A stretch of 64,000 bases of DNA from Clostridiales bacterium (GCA_004554165.1 SFNQ01000012.1:1-64000); one strand, 5' to 3'. Shown: positions 26,735 to 36,815, numbered from the stretch's first letter. A program made the numbers and translations. Notes: generated by a model not told the origin, from the sequence alone.

Positions 26735-27259
26735 ATGCGCCTGTTCATCGCCATTCCCCTGCCGCCGGACGTCCGGCGGGCCGTGGCCGACACCGCCATA
26801 CGCCTGAAAAAGCGCGGCGGCGCAGGCCGCTTTGTGCCGGAGGAAAACTATCATATCACGCTGCATTTCATCGGCGAGAGCAGCGCGCTGGCCGAGGCCG
26901 TCGAGGCCATCCGCACCGCGGCGCGGGACGCGCGCCCCTTCCTTCTGCGCCTGACGGATTACGGCGCCTTTGCCTCGGGCGGCGGGCGGACGGGCTATGT
27001 GGGCGTTTCGGATGAAACGGGCGAGCTTTCGCGGCTGTATGAGACTCTGGAGCAGGCGCTCTGGGACCGGGGCTTTGTCAAAAACCGTGCAAGGCTCCTG
27101 CCCCATGTGACCATCGGCCGCAACATCACCGGCGATGAGGACTTCCGCTGCCCGCGGCGCGAGGCCTTTACGGCCAACAGCATCGTGCTCTATGAGAGCG
27201 AGAGCCTGCGCGGCGGCATACGCTACACCCCGGTCCACCGGCAGAGGATCGAGCCGTGA
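26735..27259 (+). CDS. thpR: RNA 2',3'-cyclic phosphodiesterase (LigT/ThpR family)
   Basis: A 174-residue 2H phosphoesterase starting MRLFIAIPLP. Both catalytic H-x-T-x motifs are present: HITLHF and HVTIGR. The family hydrolyses 2',3'-cyclic phosphates at RNA or nucleotide ends. The ATG at 26735 has AAGGAGACT upstream. Its stop codon overlaps the GTG start of addB by 4 bp, so thpR-addB-addA is one transcription unit. Confidence 0.92.
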   Translation: MRLFIAIPLPPDVRRAVADTAIRLKKRGGAGRFVPEENYHITLHFIGESSALAEAVEAIRTAARDARPFLLRLTDYGAFASGGGRTGYVGVSDETGELSRLYETLEQALWDRGFVKNRARLLPHVTIGRNITGDEDFRCPRREAFTANSIVLYESESLRGGIRYTPVHRQRIEP

Positions 27260-30200
27260 GCGGGCTGCGCTTTTTCCTCGGCCGGGCGAACTCCGGCCGG
27301 ACGGACGCGCTGTACCAGGCGGTGCTTTCCCACATGGCCCGGGGCGAGCGCGCGGTGCTCGTCGTGCCGGAGCAGGCCACCTTTGCCGCGGAGCGCAGGC
27401 TTGCCGCCGGCGGAAAGGGCCTCATCGGCGTGCAGGTGCTTTCCGTGGAACGGCTGTCCGAGCGTATCCTGGAAAACAGCAGCCGCGTCCTCCCCTATCT
27501 CTCCCAGCAGGGCCTGTCCATGACCACCCGTCGTGTGGCCGAGCGGAATGTGGACACGCTGCGGGTTTTTGCCCGGGCGGTGAGGCAGCGGGGCTTTTGT
27601 ACGGAGCTTTCCGAGCTGTTCTCCGAGATGAAGCGGGCGGCCGTCACGCCGGAGGCGCTGGCAGAGACTGCGGTCCGGCTGCCGGAGGGATCGCTGCTCA
27701 GCGATAAGCTCCACGACCTTTCCCTTCTCTATGGCGAAACCTGCGCCTATCTGGATCAGCGCTATCTCACGCTGGACGACCGCATGAACGCGGCCATCCG
27801 GCTGCTGCCGGCCTCCTTTCTCCAGGGGGCCTATGTTTATTTTGACGGCCTGCCCGCGCAGACGCGCCAGCTTGAGGCGCTCATGGCCGCGCTCCTTGAC
27901 GCGGCGCAGCTTGTCACCGTTGGCCTTGCAGATGATCCGGAGGGAAAGGACGAGGCGCTGTTCTTCCCAAGCCGCCGGGCGTATGCAAGGCTTTCCAATC
28001 TTGCGCGGGAGCGGGGACTGCCCGTAGAAACCCGGCGCTTTTCCGCGCCGCGGGGCGGGCTGTCGCCGGTGCTTTCGCACCTTGAGGCAAACCTCTTTTC
28101 CTACCCCTGCCTGCCTTACGGCGCAGAAGCTGCGGGCGTAACGCTCTATGGCGCCGTCAGCCGCCACGCGGAGGCCGATGCTGTTGCGGACGCCATTCTT
28201 GCCGCAGCCCGCGGAGGCCTGCGCTATCGGGATATGGCCGTGGTCGTCTCCGATCCCCAGGTCTACGTCGCCGCCCTGCGCCGGAGCCTCAGCCTGCGGG
28301 AGATCCCCTTCTTTCTGGACGCAAAGCGGCCCGTACAGAGCCATGCGGCGGCGGAGCTGGTGCAGGGCGCGCTTTCGGCCGTCTCCGAGGGCTTTGCGCC
28401 GGAGCAGATGCTTCGGCTGGCCAAGTGCGGCTATGGGGGCGTAGCGCGGGAGGACGCGGAGGCGCTTGAAAACTATGTGCTTCGCTTCGGCCTGCGGGGA
28501 AGCGCCTTTCTCGCGCCCTTTCGCCGGGGCGAGGACCCCGCGCCGGCAGAGCGGGCCCGCGCGGCGCTTATGGAGCCGCTGCTTGCGCTGCGGGAGGGAC
28601 TGCATGGAAGAACCGTCCGGGAAAAGCTGACGGCGCTCTACGCCTATCTTACGCAGGTACGCCTGCCGGAGCAGCTCGAAGCCCGGGCGACGCTGCTGCT
28701 TTCGCTGGGCAGGCCCGTGGAGGCCGAGGAGCACGCGCAGCTCTGGCGGGTGCTCACGGAGCTGTTCGACCAGCTCTACGCCATCCTGGGCGACGCGGCC
28801 ATGGGCCGGGACGATTTCCTTGGGCTCATCGAGGAGGGCTTCGCCTCCTGCACGGTGGGCGTAATTCCGGATACGGCGGACCGGGTGCTGGTGGGCGATC
28901 CCGTGCGCACGCGCCTGCCGGGGGGCGTCAAAAAGCTCTTTCTCATGGGCGCCAACGAGGGCATGCTCCCGCGGGAGCGGGGCGACGACGGATTGATCGA
29001 TTCCCGCGAGCTTACGCTCCTTGAGCAGCAGGGCCTGCCCGTCTGGAACCGGCAGGACTATGCGGCCGCGCTTGATACGCTCCGGCTGTACGAGCTTGTA
29101 AGCTCGGCTGCGGAGGGCCTGTTCCTCTCCTACAGCTTTGCAAGCGACGAGGGCGAGCTGGCGCCCGCGCCCCTTGTCCACCGGCTCCGGCGCGCTCTGC
29201 CGCAGCTTGCGGAAAGCGGCGGCGCGGCGGGAGACGACGCCCTGCCCTCCTGTGAGCGCACGGGTCTGCGCCGGCTGGCGGAATCGCTGCGCGAGGACGC
29301 GCGGCGGGGCGGGGAAAGCCCCATGACCGCGGCGCTGCTTGCGCACTTTCTGCCGCACCCGGCCTTTGGCCGCCGCGCCGCCGCTCTGGCGGCCGCCGCG
29401 CAGGGACGGGTTTCGCCCGCGCCGGTGGAAAAATCGCTGGCCGCCGCGCTCTACGGAACGGAGCTTCGCATGAGCGCCAGCCGGCTCGAGCAGTTCAATG
29501 CCTGTCCCTTCCGCCATTTTGTGCGCTACGGCCTCGGCGCACTGGTTCGGCCCGAGGCAAAGGAGGGCGCGGCGGAGTACGGCTCCTTCTTCCATGCGGC
29601 GCTGGAGGCCTTTCTGCGCCGCTGTCTCGATGAAAAGCTGAACTTCAAAACCCTCTCCGAGGATCGCATCGCACTGCTGCTGGACGAAATTTTGCCGACC
29701 GTCCTCGCCGCCCACAACGACGGCCTGTTTCTTCACAACGAGCGGCTGCGGGCCGGGCTCTTTCTCGTGGTGGACACGCTTCGGCAAAGCGCGGCGGCGC
29801 TGGTTCGGCAGCTTGCGGCGGGCAGCTTTGTCCCCATGGGTACGGAGCTGCGCTTTGGCGAGGGCGGCGCCTTTCCGGCCATCGCGCTGGATCTGGGCGG
29901 CGGGCGGCGGGCCGTGCTTTCCGGCGTGATCGACCGCGTGGACCGGGCGGATACGCCGGAGGGAACGCTGCTGCGCGTGATCGATTACAAGACCGGCGGC
30001 CGCAGGCTGGACTACGGCGCAATCCTGGAGGGCCTGACGCTGCAGCTGCCGCTTTACCTTGCCGCCGCCACTGCGCTCTCGGGCACGCCGGCGGGCATGT
30101 ATTACATGCCTGTGCGCGTGGCTCCGCCTGCGGAGGACGAGGACGTGGCGGAGGCCCTGCAAAAGCAGTTTCGCCTTGCGGGCGTCACCCTGTCCGATCC

Positions 30201-30543
30201 CAGGGTGATGGAATGCACGGAGGGCGACCTCTCCGGAACCTCGGGCGTGCTGGCAGGCGTGCGGCGCAGACAGGATGGGAGCCTCTCCGGCGCGCTCTGC
30301 GGCGGCGCGGACATGCTGCGCCTGCTGGACAGGGCGAAGGAGATCGCCGCCCGCACGGGCCGCGCCATGCTGGCGGGCGAAATCGGCGTTTCCCCCGCAG
30401 AGGGCGCCTGCCAGTACTGCGATTACCGCAGCGTCTGCCGCTTTGACACAAAGCTGCCGTCCTGCCGGGTCCGGCGGCGCAGGCGCGTACCACAGGAGGA
30501 TTTTTTCGCCATGCTGGGAGGTGAAACGCATGCGGTGGACTGA
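27256..30543 (+). CDS. addB: ATP-dependent helicase/nuclease subunit B
   Basis: A 1095-residue AddB, partner of AddA in the helicase-nuclease that processes double-strand breaks up to Chi-like sites. The N-terminal P-loop reads GRANSGRT, with Arg where the Walker A Lys normally sits. The C-terminal RecB-like nuclease motif is in VIDRVDRADTPEG followed by VIDYKTGG. The four iron-sulfur cysteines are visible: NACPFRHF, then QYCDYRSVCRFD with the preceding GACQ. The start is GTG, overlapping thpR by 4 bp. It overlaps addA by 14 bp. Confidence 0.95.
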   Translation: MSGLRFFLGRANSGRTDALYQAVLSHMARGERAVLVVPEQATFAAERRLAAGGKGLIGVQVLSVERLSERILENSSRVLPYLSQQGLSMTTRRVAERNVDTLRVFARAVRQRGFCTELSELFSEMKRAAVTPEALAETAVRLPEGSLLSDKLHDLSLLYGETCAYLDQRYLTLDDRMNAAIRLLPASFLQGAYVYFDGLPAQTRQLEALMAALLDAAQLVTVGLADDPEGKDEALFFPSRRAYARLSNLARERGLPVETRRFSAPRGGLSPVLSHLEANLFSYPCLPYGAEAAGVTLYGAVSRHAEADAVADAILAAARGGLRYRDMAVVVSDPQVYVAALRRSLSLREIPFFLDAKRPVQSHAAAELVQGALSAVSEGFAPEQMLRLAKCGYGGVAREDAEALENYVLRFGLRGSAFLAPFRRGEDPAPAERARAALMEPLLALREGLHGRTVREKLTALYAYLTQVRLPEQLEARATLLLSLGRPVEAEEHAQLWRVLTELFDQLYAILGDAAMGRDDFLGLIEEGFASCTVGVIPDTADRVLVGDPVRTRLPGGVKKLFLMGANEGMLPRERGDDGLIDSRELTLLEQQGLPVWNRQDYAAALDTLRLYELVSSAAEGLFLSYSFASDEGELAPAPLVHRLRRALPQLAESGGAAGDDALPSCERTGLRRLAESLREDARRGGESPMTAALLAHFLPHPAFGRRAAALAAAAQGRVSPAPVEKSLAAALYGTELRMSASRLEQFNACPFRHFVRYGLGALVRPEAKEGAAEYGSFFHAALEAFLRRCLDEKLNFKTLSEDRIALLLDEILPTVLAAHNDGLFLHNERLRAGLFLVVDTLRQSAAALVRQLAAGSFVPMGTELRFGEGGAFPAIALDLGGGRRAVLSGVIDRVDRADTPEGTLLRVIDYKTGGRRLDYGAILEGLTLQLPLYLAAATALSGTPAGMYYMPVRVAPPAEDEDVAEALQKQFRLAGVTLSDPRVMECTEGDLSGTSGVLAGVRRRQDGSLSGALCGGADMLRLLDRAKEIAARTGRAMLAGEIGVSPAEGACQYCDYRSVCRFDTKLPSCRVRRRRRVPQEDFFAMLGGETHAVD

Positions 30544-33500
30544 GGGGCAGCGCGCCGCCATCGAGGGGCGCGGAAACCTGATTGTTTCGGCCGCCGCAGG
30601 CGCGGGCAAGACCGCCGTTCTGACGGAGCGCCTCTGTTCGCTGGTGGCCGGAGGCGCGCCGGTGGATCGCCTGCTGGTGCTGACCTTTACCCGGGCGGCC
30701 GCAGCGGAAATGAAGCAGCGCATTTCGGACCGGCTTCAGCGCGCCGTGGAGGAAGCGGAGGATGCGGCGCAGCGGGCCTGCCTGCTGGCTCAGGCCGCAG
30801 CCGTGGGCAGCGCGTACATCTGTACCATCGACGCCTTCTGTACACGGATAATCCGCCGGCATGGCCATGTCCTGGGCCTGTCCGCCTCCCTGCGCGTTGC
30901 GGATGAAATCGAGCTTGCCGTTCTCGCCGCAAACGCAAAGGATGCGACGCTGGCCGCCCTCGCCGCAGAGGAAGGAGAAACGCTTTCTGCGCTGCTTGCT
31001 GCCTTTGCCTCTGAGGACGCCGCCTGGACCGCGATTCAGGCGCTCCATAGCTTTCTCGACGCCCAGCCCGAGCCGGAGCGCTGGCTCTCCGAGGCTGTGG
31101 ACAGCTATCGGGATGCCGCCTACGCGGAGCGCCTGCTGGAGACCCTCCTTTCCGGCATGCAGATGCAGCTTCGCGCCGAGATCGAAGCGCTCACGCGCTG
31201 CCGGGACGCGGTGCCGGCCCACATGCCGGAGGTGATCTCCGTGCTGGACGACGATCTTTTAAAGTACCGGGCGCTGCTGCTGTGCCGCAGCTTTGACGCA
31301 TACCGCGAGGGGCTTTCCTCGCTCTCCTTCCAGACCCTGCGCTTTCCCCGCGGCACCGCCGATTCGGAAAAGAAGCCCATTCAGGACGCGCGAAGGGACG
31401 CGAAAGAGCGGATCAAAAAGCAGCTTGCCGCCCTGCCCCGCAGCGCCCGGGAGGAAACTGCGCTCCTTGCCCGCGGGGCGGACGTGCTGGATGCGCTGAA
31501 GGCGGCGGCCTGCCGCTACCGGGAGACCCTGGCCGCAGCAAAGCGGAAGCGGGGCGTCATCGACTTTGCGGATGTGGAGCGTCTGGCGCTTGCCCTTTTG
31601 TCCGAGGAGCGGATTGCGGCGGAGTACCGCCAGCGCTTCCTGTACATCGCCGTGGACGAATATCAGGACAGCAACGGCTTGCAGGAGGCGCTGCTTGCGC
31701 GCATCCGCCGGGAGGACAACCTCTTTCTCGTGGGGGATGTGAAGCAGTCCATTTATCGCTTCCGGGGGGCCGAGCCGTCGCTTTTTCTGGAAAAGCTGGC
31801 GGACTGGAACGGCGGCGCAGGCAGCCGCGTGGATCTGAGCGAAAACTTCCGCAGCGCGGGTGAGGTTCTGGCAGCGGTCAACTCGGTCTTTTCCGCCGTT
31901 ATGAGTCCCGAGGTGGGCGAGCTGGCCTACGACGCCCGGGCGCGGCTCTATGCGGGCGCAAGCGTACCCCACGGCGGCGCCGTGCTGCACCTCGTCCCGA
32001 AAACCTTCGAAGAGGGGGCTTTGGAAAGCGAGGCGCTTGAGGATATGGAGGACGCGGCCGCAGAGGCACGGCTCATCGCAGGGCGCATTCGCGCGCTTAT
32101 GGAAGAAACGCCCTGCTTTGACGCCAGGCTCGGCAGGGAGCGTCCGCTGCGCTATGGCGATTTTGCTGTGCTCCTGCGGGCGACAGGGCAGGCGCAGGTC
32201 TTTGCGGAAACCCTGGCGCTTTCGGGGATTCCCTGCTTTGCCCAGTCCAGCGGCGGCTACTTTGACGCGATCGAGGTCATGGTGCTCTTAAACTGCCTGC
32301 GGGTCATCGACAACCGGCGGCAGGATATCCCGCTTTTGTCCGTGCTGCGCTCGGCCCTGTTCGGTTTTTCGGAGGAGGCGCTGTTGCAGCTTCGTCTGCG
32401 CCGGCGCGAGGGCGCCTTTTATGAGATCTTTTTCGCTGCGGCGCAGGATGAGGACGGCAGCCCTCTCACGGAACAGGTCCGCGCTGCGGCGAACTATCTG
32501 GAGGCGCTGCGCCTTGAGAGCGAGCTCTGCGGCGTGACGGAGCTTTTGACCCGGCTCATGGACGATACGGGCTATTATGAGCAGATGGGCGCGCTGCCGG
32601 CGGGCGCGCAGCGGCAGCGGAACCTGGACGCGCTGCTGTCCCGGGCGCAGGCCTTTGAAGCCTCCGGCGCCCGGGGAATCTCCCGCTTTCTCGCCGCCAT
32701 GGACCACGCCTCCAGCAACGCGCGCATCGGCGCGCCGCAGGACGGCGCGGGAGACGTTTGCCGCATTCTCAGCATTCACCGCTCCAAGGGATTGGAATTT
32801 CCAGTGGTCTTCGTGGCGCAGATGGGGCGGCGTTTCCACATGGGCGGCGCGCAGCAGGGGCTGCTGCTGCATGGCAGACTTGGCATGGGCCTCCGCTTTC
32901 TCCAGGAGGGGGTGCGGCGCGACACCGCCGCCTACCGCGCCATCTCCGAAACCCAGCGGCTGGAGCAGCTTTCCGAGGAGATGCGCGTGCTGTATGTGGC
33001 CATGACGCGGGCAAAACAACGGCTGGAGCTCGTCGCCAGCGTGCGCGATATCGACGCCGCGCTGGCCCGCAGCGAGGAGCATCCCTCGCCGGCCGCCGTT
33101 GCGCGGGCCGCAAGCCCCCTCCCCTGGCTGCTCAGCGGCAGCCGGGCCGCGCTGCCCGTCCTTCGCTACAGGCGCGAGGATCTGCTTTGCGCGCCGCCGC
33201 CGCCCGCGCCGCAGGAGGCGGCCCCTGCGGATGCGCCGGAGACCGCCGCGCTGGCCGCCCGCTTTTCCTACCGCTACCCCTTCCGGGCCGCCACCGCGCT
33301 GCCCAGCAAACAGGCCGTCAGCCGCGTTTCGGAGGCAAAGGCGGGCCCGGCCCGGCCCGAGCAGTTCCGCTTTGACCCGCCGGCCTTTATTTCCGGCGGC
33401 GAGCTGACGCCCGCCATGCGCGGCACGGCGACGCACCTGCTGCTGGAGCGGCTCCCGCTGCGGCAAATGGATGCTGCGGAGGTGACGGCGCTGCTTGGCG

Positions 33501-33925
33501 CGCTCCAGGCCCAGGGCGTGTACGACGGGAGGGACGTCAGCGGCGTTCGTGCTGCGGACGTGGCCTGGTTTACGAAAACGCCGCTGTTTTCGCGCATGGC
33601 AAAAAGCCCGCGCGTACAGCGGGAGTGGAGCTTTGCGCTGCATCTGCCGGCTGACCAGCTTTTCCCCACCGACGCGGAGGAAATGATCCTGCTTCAGGGC
33701 GTTATCGACTGCTGCTTCCTCGAGGACGGGGCCTGGGTGCTGCTGGATTACAAAACCGACCGGCTGCTGCCCGGCGAAAGCATCCCCTCCCTTGCGGAGC
33801 GGCACCGGGAGCAGCTTGCGCTCTACGCGCGGGCGCTTGAGACCTTGACGGGCCTGCCCGTTCGGGAGCAGACGGTGGTGCTGCTTGCCGCCCATGCCTG
33901 CTTCTCGCTGGAAAAGGGCGCCTAA
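30530..33925 (+). CDS. addA: ATP-dependent helicase/nuclease subunit A
   Basis: A 1131-residue UvrD/Rep-type helicase fused to a C-terminal nuclease. Motif Q MRWTEGQRAAIEG and Walker A SAAAGAGKTAVL open the protein. Walker B is AVDEYQDSN, followed by DVKQSIYRFRGA, LSENFRS, ILSIHRSKGLEFPVVFV and RVLYVAMTRAK. The nuclease site is GVIDCCFLEDGAWVLLDYKTDR near residue 1060. AddAB replaces RecBCD in Firmicutes for homologous recombination. The ATG at 30530 has GGGAGGTGA upstream; a longer reading in the addB region is a frame artefact. Confidence 0.96.
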   Translation: MRWTEGQRAAIEGRGNLIVSAAAGAGKTAVLTERLCSLVAGGAPVDRLLVLTFTRAAAAEMKQRISDRLQRAVEEAEDAAQRACLLAQAAAVGSAYICTIDAFCTRIIRRHGHVLGLSASLRVADEIELAVLAANAKDATLAALAAEEGETLSALLAAFASEDAAWTAIQALHSFLDAQPEPERWLSEAVDSYRDAAYAERLLETLLSGMQMQLRAEIEALTRCRDAVPAHMPEVISVLDDDLLKYRALLLCRSFDAYREGLSSLSFQTLRFPRGTADSEKKPIQDARRDAKERIKKQLAALPRSAREETALLARGADVLDALKAAACRYRETLAAAKRKRGVIDFADVERLALALLSEERIAAEYRQRFLYIAVDEYQDSNGLQEALLARIRREDNLFLVGDVKQSIYRFRGAEPSLFLEKLADWNGGAGSRVDLSENFRSAGEVLAAVNSVFSAVMSPEVGELAYDARARLYAGASVPHGGAVLHLVPKTFEEGALESEALEDMEDAAAEARLIAGRIRALMEETPCFDARLGRERPLRYGDFAVLLRATGQAQVFAETLALSGIPCFAQSSGGYFDAIEVMVLLNCLRVIDNRRQDIPLLSVLRSALFGFSEEALLQLRLRRREGAFYEIFFAAAQDEDGSPLTEQVRAAANYLEALRLESELCGVTELLTRLMDDTGYYEQMGALPAGAQRQRNLDALLSRAQAFEASGARGISRFLAAMDHASSNARIGAPQDGAGDVCRILSIHRSKGLEFPVVFVAQMGRRFHMGGAQQGLLLHGRLGMGLRFLQEGVRRDTAAYRAISETQRLEQLSEEMRVLYVAMTRAKQRLELVASVRDIDAALARSEEHPSPAAVARAASPLPWLLSGSRAALPVLRYRREDLLCAPPPPAPQEAAPADAPETAALAARFSYRYPFRAATALPSKQAVSRVSEAKAGPARPEQFRFDPPAFISGGELTPAMRGTATHLLLERLPLRQMDAAEVTALLGALQAQGVYDGRDVSGVRAADVAWFTKTPLFSRMAKSPRVQREWSFALHLPADQLFPTDAEEMILLQGVIDCCFLEDGAWVLLDYKTDRLLPGESIPSLAERHREQLALYARALETLTGLPVREQTVVLLAAHACFSLEKGA

Positions 33926-34038
33926 GCAGACAAACCGCTGAAAAGCCGGGCCGCAGTCCGCCGCAGGAGACGCCCTAGAGCAGTGCTGCCATGACGGCAT
34001 CCGTCCGCGCCGGAAGGCTTCGGCTCTGCACCGCATCC

Positions 34039-34084
34039 AAAACAAAAGAGCGGGGGTCTGTTTTCCTCAACAGGCCCTCGCTCT
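34039..34084 (-). terminator. Intrinsic terminator of the rnf operon
   Basis: On the minus strand AGAGCGAGGGCCTGT pairs with ACAGACCCCCGCTCT with one mismatch and is followed by TTTTGTTTT. It lies in the 250-bp gap between convergent addA and rnfB, and the stem could also serve addA. Confidence 0.8.
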
Positions 34085-34175
34085 GTGTCTCTGAAAGGTC
34101 TCCGCATCCTTTGCGAAACCGCGCCGGCGCTTCCGCGCGGGCAGAGCATTCTCCCCGGAAGGGAATCGGAACGAA

Positions 34176-34988
34176 CTACGCCAGATTCTCCTCAAACAGG
34201 TTGTGGATGCAGTGCATGGGGCAGGCCGGTACGCACGCGCCGCAGCGGGTGCATTTCGTCTCATCGATCTGCGCCACGCCGTCCACCACGGCGATCGCTT
34301 CGGACGGGCACTGCTTGACGCAGCGGCCGCAGGCGACGCAGGCGGTTCTGCATTGCAGCCGCGCGATGCGGCCAATGGCCTTGTTCCTGCATGCCACAAG
34401 GATGGTCTGGCTCCGGGGCAGCAGATGAATGATCTGCCGGGGGCAGGCCGCCTCGCACATGCCGCAGCCCGTACAGCGGTTTGGATCGATCCTGGCTACG
34501 CCGTTTTCGATCACGATGGCGTCAAACTTGCAGGCCTTCCTGCAATCGCCAAGGCCAACGCAGGCAAAGTGGCAGGCCTTGGGCCCGCCCGCAATGGCCG
34601 CGGCGGCCCGACAGCTCTCCATGCCCTTATACTCGTAGCGCACAACCATATTGTCGCAGTTGCCGCTGCAGCGGACGCGCGCGACCACCGGTTCCAGTGT
34701 TCCCGCTTCCAGGCCCATGATCTCGCCGATGGCCTTGGCAGTGGCGTTGCCGCCGGGTGTACAGCCATTGACCGGCGCCCTGCCCGCAACGACGGCCTCC
34801 GCGAAGGCGTCGCAGCCCGCAAAGCCGCAGGCGCCGCAGTTGGCGCCGCCGAGACACTGGCGCACCTTTTCCACACGTTCATCCGCCTCCACCGCGAACT
34901 TCTTGCCCACAAAGCCCAGCACCAGACCGAAAATCAGGCCGATGGCGCCGAGAACCAGCAGCGGGAAGAGAATGTTCAGAATATCCAT
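34176..34988 (-). CDS. rnfB: Rnf complex subunit B (iron-sulfur)
   Basis: A 270-residue subunit. One N-terminal membrane helix is followed by the four-cysteine C-x2-C-x4-C cluster in CLGGANCGACGFAGCDAFAE. Then come CKACKFDAI-type and RCTGCGMCEAACP, VACGRCVKQCP and KCTRCGACVPACP ferredoxin motifs. It accepts electrons from ferredoxin at the cytoplasmic side of the ferredoxin:NAD+ oxidoreductase that pumps Na+ or H+. Last gene of rnfCDGEAB, 13 bp after rnfA. Confidence 0.96.
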   Translation of the reverse strand: MDILNILFPLLVLGAIGLIFGLVLGFVGKKFAVEADERVEKVRQCLGGANCGACGFAGCDAFAEAVVAGRAPVNGCTPGGNATAKAIGEIMGLEAGTLEPVVARVRCSGNCDNMVVRYEYKGMESCRAAAAIAGGPKACHFACVGLGDCRKACKFDAIVIENGVARIDPNRCTGCGMCEAACPRQIIHLLPRSQTILVACRNKAIGRIARLQCRTACVACGRCVKQCPSEAIAVVDGVAQIDETKCTRCGACVPACPMHCIHNLFEENLA

Positions 34989-35001
34989 GGCGTCTCCCTC
35001 C

Positions 35002-35625
35002 TTATACGAGGCCCTTGAAGCCCATGAACGCGATGCTCATGAGTCCCGCGATGATGAGCGAGCTGGGAAACCCCCGCAGCGGCGCGGGAATGTCCGCCGT
35101 TTCCAGACGCTCGCGCACGCCCGCCATCAGAACGATGGCCAGCAAAAAGCCCAGCGCGCCGAACACGCCGTTGAGCACCGAATAGATCAGGTTATACTCA
35201 ATCGTCATGCCGGCCACGGTGGTGGGTCCGCCGATGTTCAGGATGCAGACGCCCAGCACGGCGCAGTTGGTCGTAATCAGCGGCAGGTAGATGCCCAGCG
35301 CGCCGTAGAGCGCGGGCGCAGACTTTTTCAGAAACATTTCCACCACCTGCACCAGCGAGGCGATGATCAGGATGAAGCTGATCGTGGACAGGTAGGAAAG
35401 GTTCAGCGGCACCAGCACCCAGGTGTATACGATATAGGTAAACAGGCTGGCAAGCGCCATGACGAAGGTAACCGCCATGCCCATGCCAAAGGCGGTCTCC
35501 ACCCGGTTTGACACGCCGAGGAAGGGACAGCAGCCGAGAAAGCGCGAAAAAATGAAGTTGTTGGTCAGTACGCAGCTGACCATGAACAGCAGCACCTTTG
35601 CCGCTTCGCTCCAGAACTCAGTCAT
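35002..35625 (-). CDS. rnfA: Rnf complex subunit A (membrane)
   Basis: A 207-residue protein with six predicted helices. The paired signatures TNNFIFSRFLGCCPFLG and TTNCAVLGVCI each provide a conserved Cys for the membrane-buried iron-sulfur site shared with RnfE. It is homologous to NqrE. It overlaps rnfE by 8 bp. Confidence 0.96.
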   Translation of the reverse strand: MTEFWSEAAKVLLFMVSCVLTNNFIFSRFLGCCPFLGVSNRVETAFGMGMAVTFVMALASLFTYIVYTWVLVPLNLSYLSTISFILIIASLVQVVEMFLKKSAPALYGALGIYLPLITTNCAVLGVCILNIGGPTTVAGMTIEYNLIYSVLNGVFGALGFLLAIVLMAGVRERLETADIPAPLRGFPSSLIIAGLMSIAFMGFKGLV

Positions 35626-36250
35626 TGGCTTCGACCTCCTTCTTCTTCTTGGCGCGCGCAGTAACGACGTTGATCAGCGCCAGCAGCAGCCCGTATACGA
35701 TGAAGCCGCCCGCCGGCAGGATGAGCAGCAGCATCGGCTGGTATGCCGCGCCGAACACGGACAGCCCGAACACCGTGCCGTTTCCAATCAGCTCGCGGAT
35801 GGCGCCCATAACCGTGATGGCCAGCGTAAAGCCCAGGCCCATGCCCATGCCGTCCACCGCGGAACGGCCGACGCCGTTTTTGCTGGCAAAGGCCTCCGCC
35901 CGCGCCAGGATGATGCAGTTGACCACGATCAGCGGGATGAACATGCCCAGGGAGGCGTACAGCTCCGCCACGAAGGCCTGCATCAGCATCTGCACGATGG
36001 TCACGAAGGTGCAGATGACCACGATGAAGGAGGGGATGCGGACCTTATCCGGGATGAAGTTGCGAAGCAGCGAAATGACCACGTTGCTGCCGATCAGCAC
36101 GAAGGTGGCCGCAAGGCCCATGCCCACGCCGTTGATGGCCGAGGTGGTCACCGCCATGGTGGGGCAGGTGCCCAGCACAAGGCGGAAGGTGGGGTTTTCC
36201 GCAATGATGCCGTTCAGAAAGACGGAACGGAGCGAGGATTTCTTTTCCAT
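35618..36250 (-). CDS. rnfE: Rnf complex subunit E (membrane)
   Basis: A 210-residue, six-helix protein paralogous to RnfA, with the inverted topology partner motifs NPTFRLVLGTCPTMAV and VVNCIILARAEAFA. The start at 36250 (MEKKSSLRS) follows GGAGGGCAA and ends one base after rnfG, which makes it the natural choice over a longer frame. It corresponds to NqrD. Confidence 0.95.
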   Translation of the reverse strand: MEKKSSLRSVFLNGIIAENPTFRLVLGTCPTMAVTTSAINGVGMGLAATFVLIGSNVVISLLRNFIPDKVRIPSFIVVICTFVTIVQMLMQAFVAELYASLGMFIPLIVVNCIILARAEAFASKNGVGRSAVDGMGMGLGFTLAITVMGAIRELIGNGTVFGLSVFGAAYQPMLLLILPAGGFIVYGLLLALINVVTARAKKKKEVEAND

Positions 36251-36251
36251 A

Positions 36252-36815
36252 TCAGTTGCCCTCCGCGAGGTAGTCCTGGAGCGCGGCGCATACCTGCCTG
36301 ACGCCGTTTGCAACCGCGCGGGAGCTGACCGTTGCTGCGCTCACCGCGTCGATGGCGCCGCCGTCCTGCACCACCGCGATGCTGTCCGCAGCTTTGGAGT
36401 CCAGCCCCCGGAAGCGGTCCGTAAAGGCCGCGTCCTTTGTCTTTGCGCCGAGGCCGGCGGTCTCCTGAAAATTGCTGCCGCCGACGCTCACGCCGGCAAC
36501 CGCGCCGTCAATCCCGACGCCCACCGTGATCTCGATGGGCCCGCCATAGCCCTGCACGGTGATGCTGCCCGTGCAGCCTGCCAGCGTGCCGGATGCGTCG
36601 TAGCCAAGATGGATCTCGTCGATGCCCTCCGGAATCTCTGCGGCCCGCTCGAAGGAAGCGGCCGACGGCAGCACGCTCTGCCGCGCGGCGTTGGCCGCGG
36701 CAACGCTCTGCGCCTGAATCGGCCCAGCGGTAACGGCGTTTGTGGCGCCCAGCAGCAGGCCCGCTACCGCGGAAATCAGCAGCAGCTTTGCGCCCAGCTT
36801 TGCAATCTCACGCAC
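36252..36815 (-). CDS. rnfG: Rnf complex subunit G (FMN-binding)
   Basis: A 187-residue protein with one N-terminal membrane helix and an external FMN-binding domain. The covalent flavin site DAVSAATVSSRAV matches the (S/T)-G/A-A-T motif whose Thr carries FMN. It transfers electrons on the outer face of the Rnf complex. It overlaps rnfD by 8 bp and directly precedes rnfE. Confidence 0.94.
   Translation of the reverse strand: MREIAKLGAKLLLISAVAGLLLGATNAVTAGPIQAQSVAAANAARQSVLPSAASFERAAEIPEGIDEIHLGYDASGTLAGCTGSITVQGYGGPIEITVGVGIDGAVAGVSVGGSNFQETAGLGAKTKDAAFTDRFRGLDSKAADSIAVVQDGGAIDAVSAATVSSRAVANGVRQVCAALQDYLAEGN

Noticed and set aside
27223..30723. Very long open frame on the minus strand opposite addB (over 1100 codons)
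   Set aside because: It is antisense to the well-supported addB, has no family-like motifs, and arises because the GC-rich third positions keep the complementary frame open.
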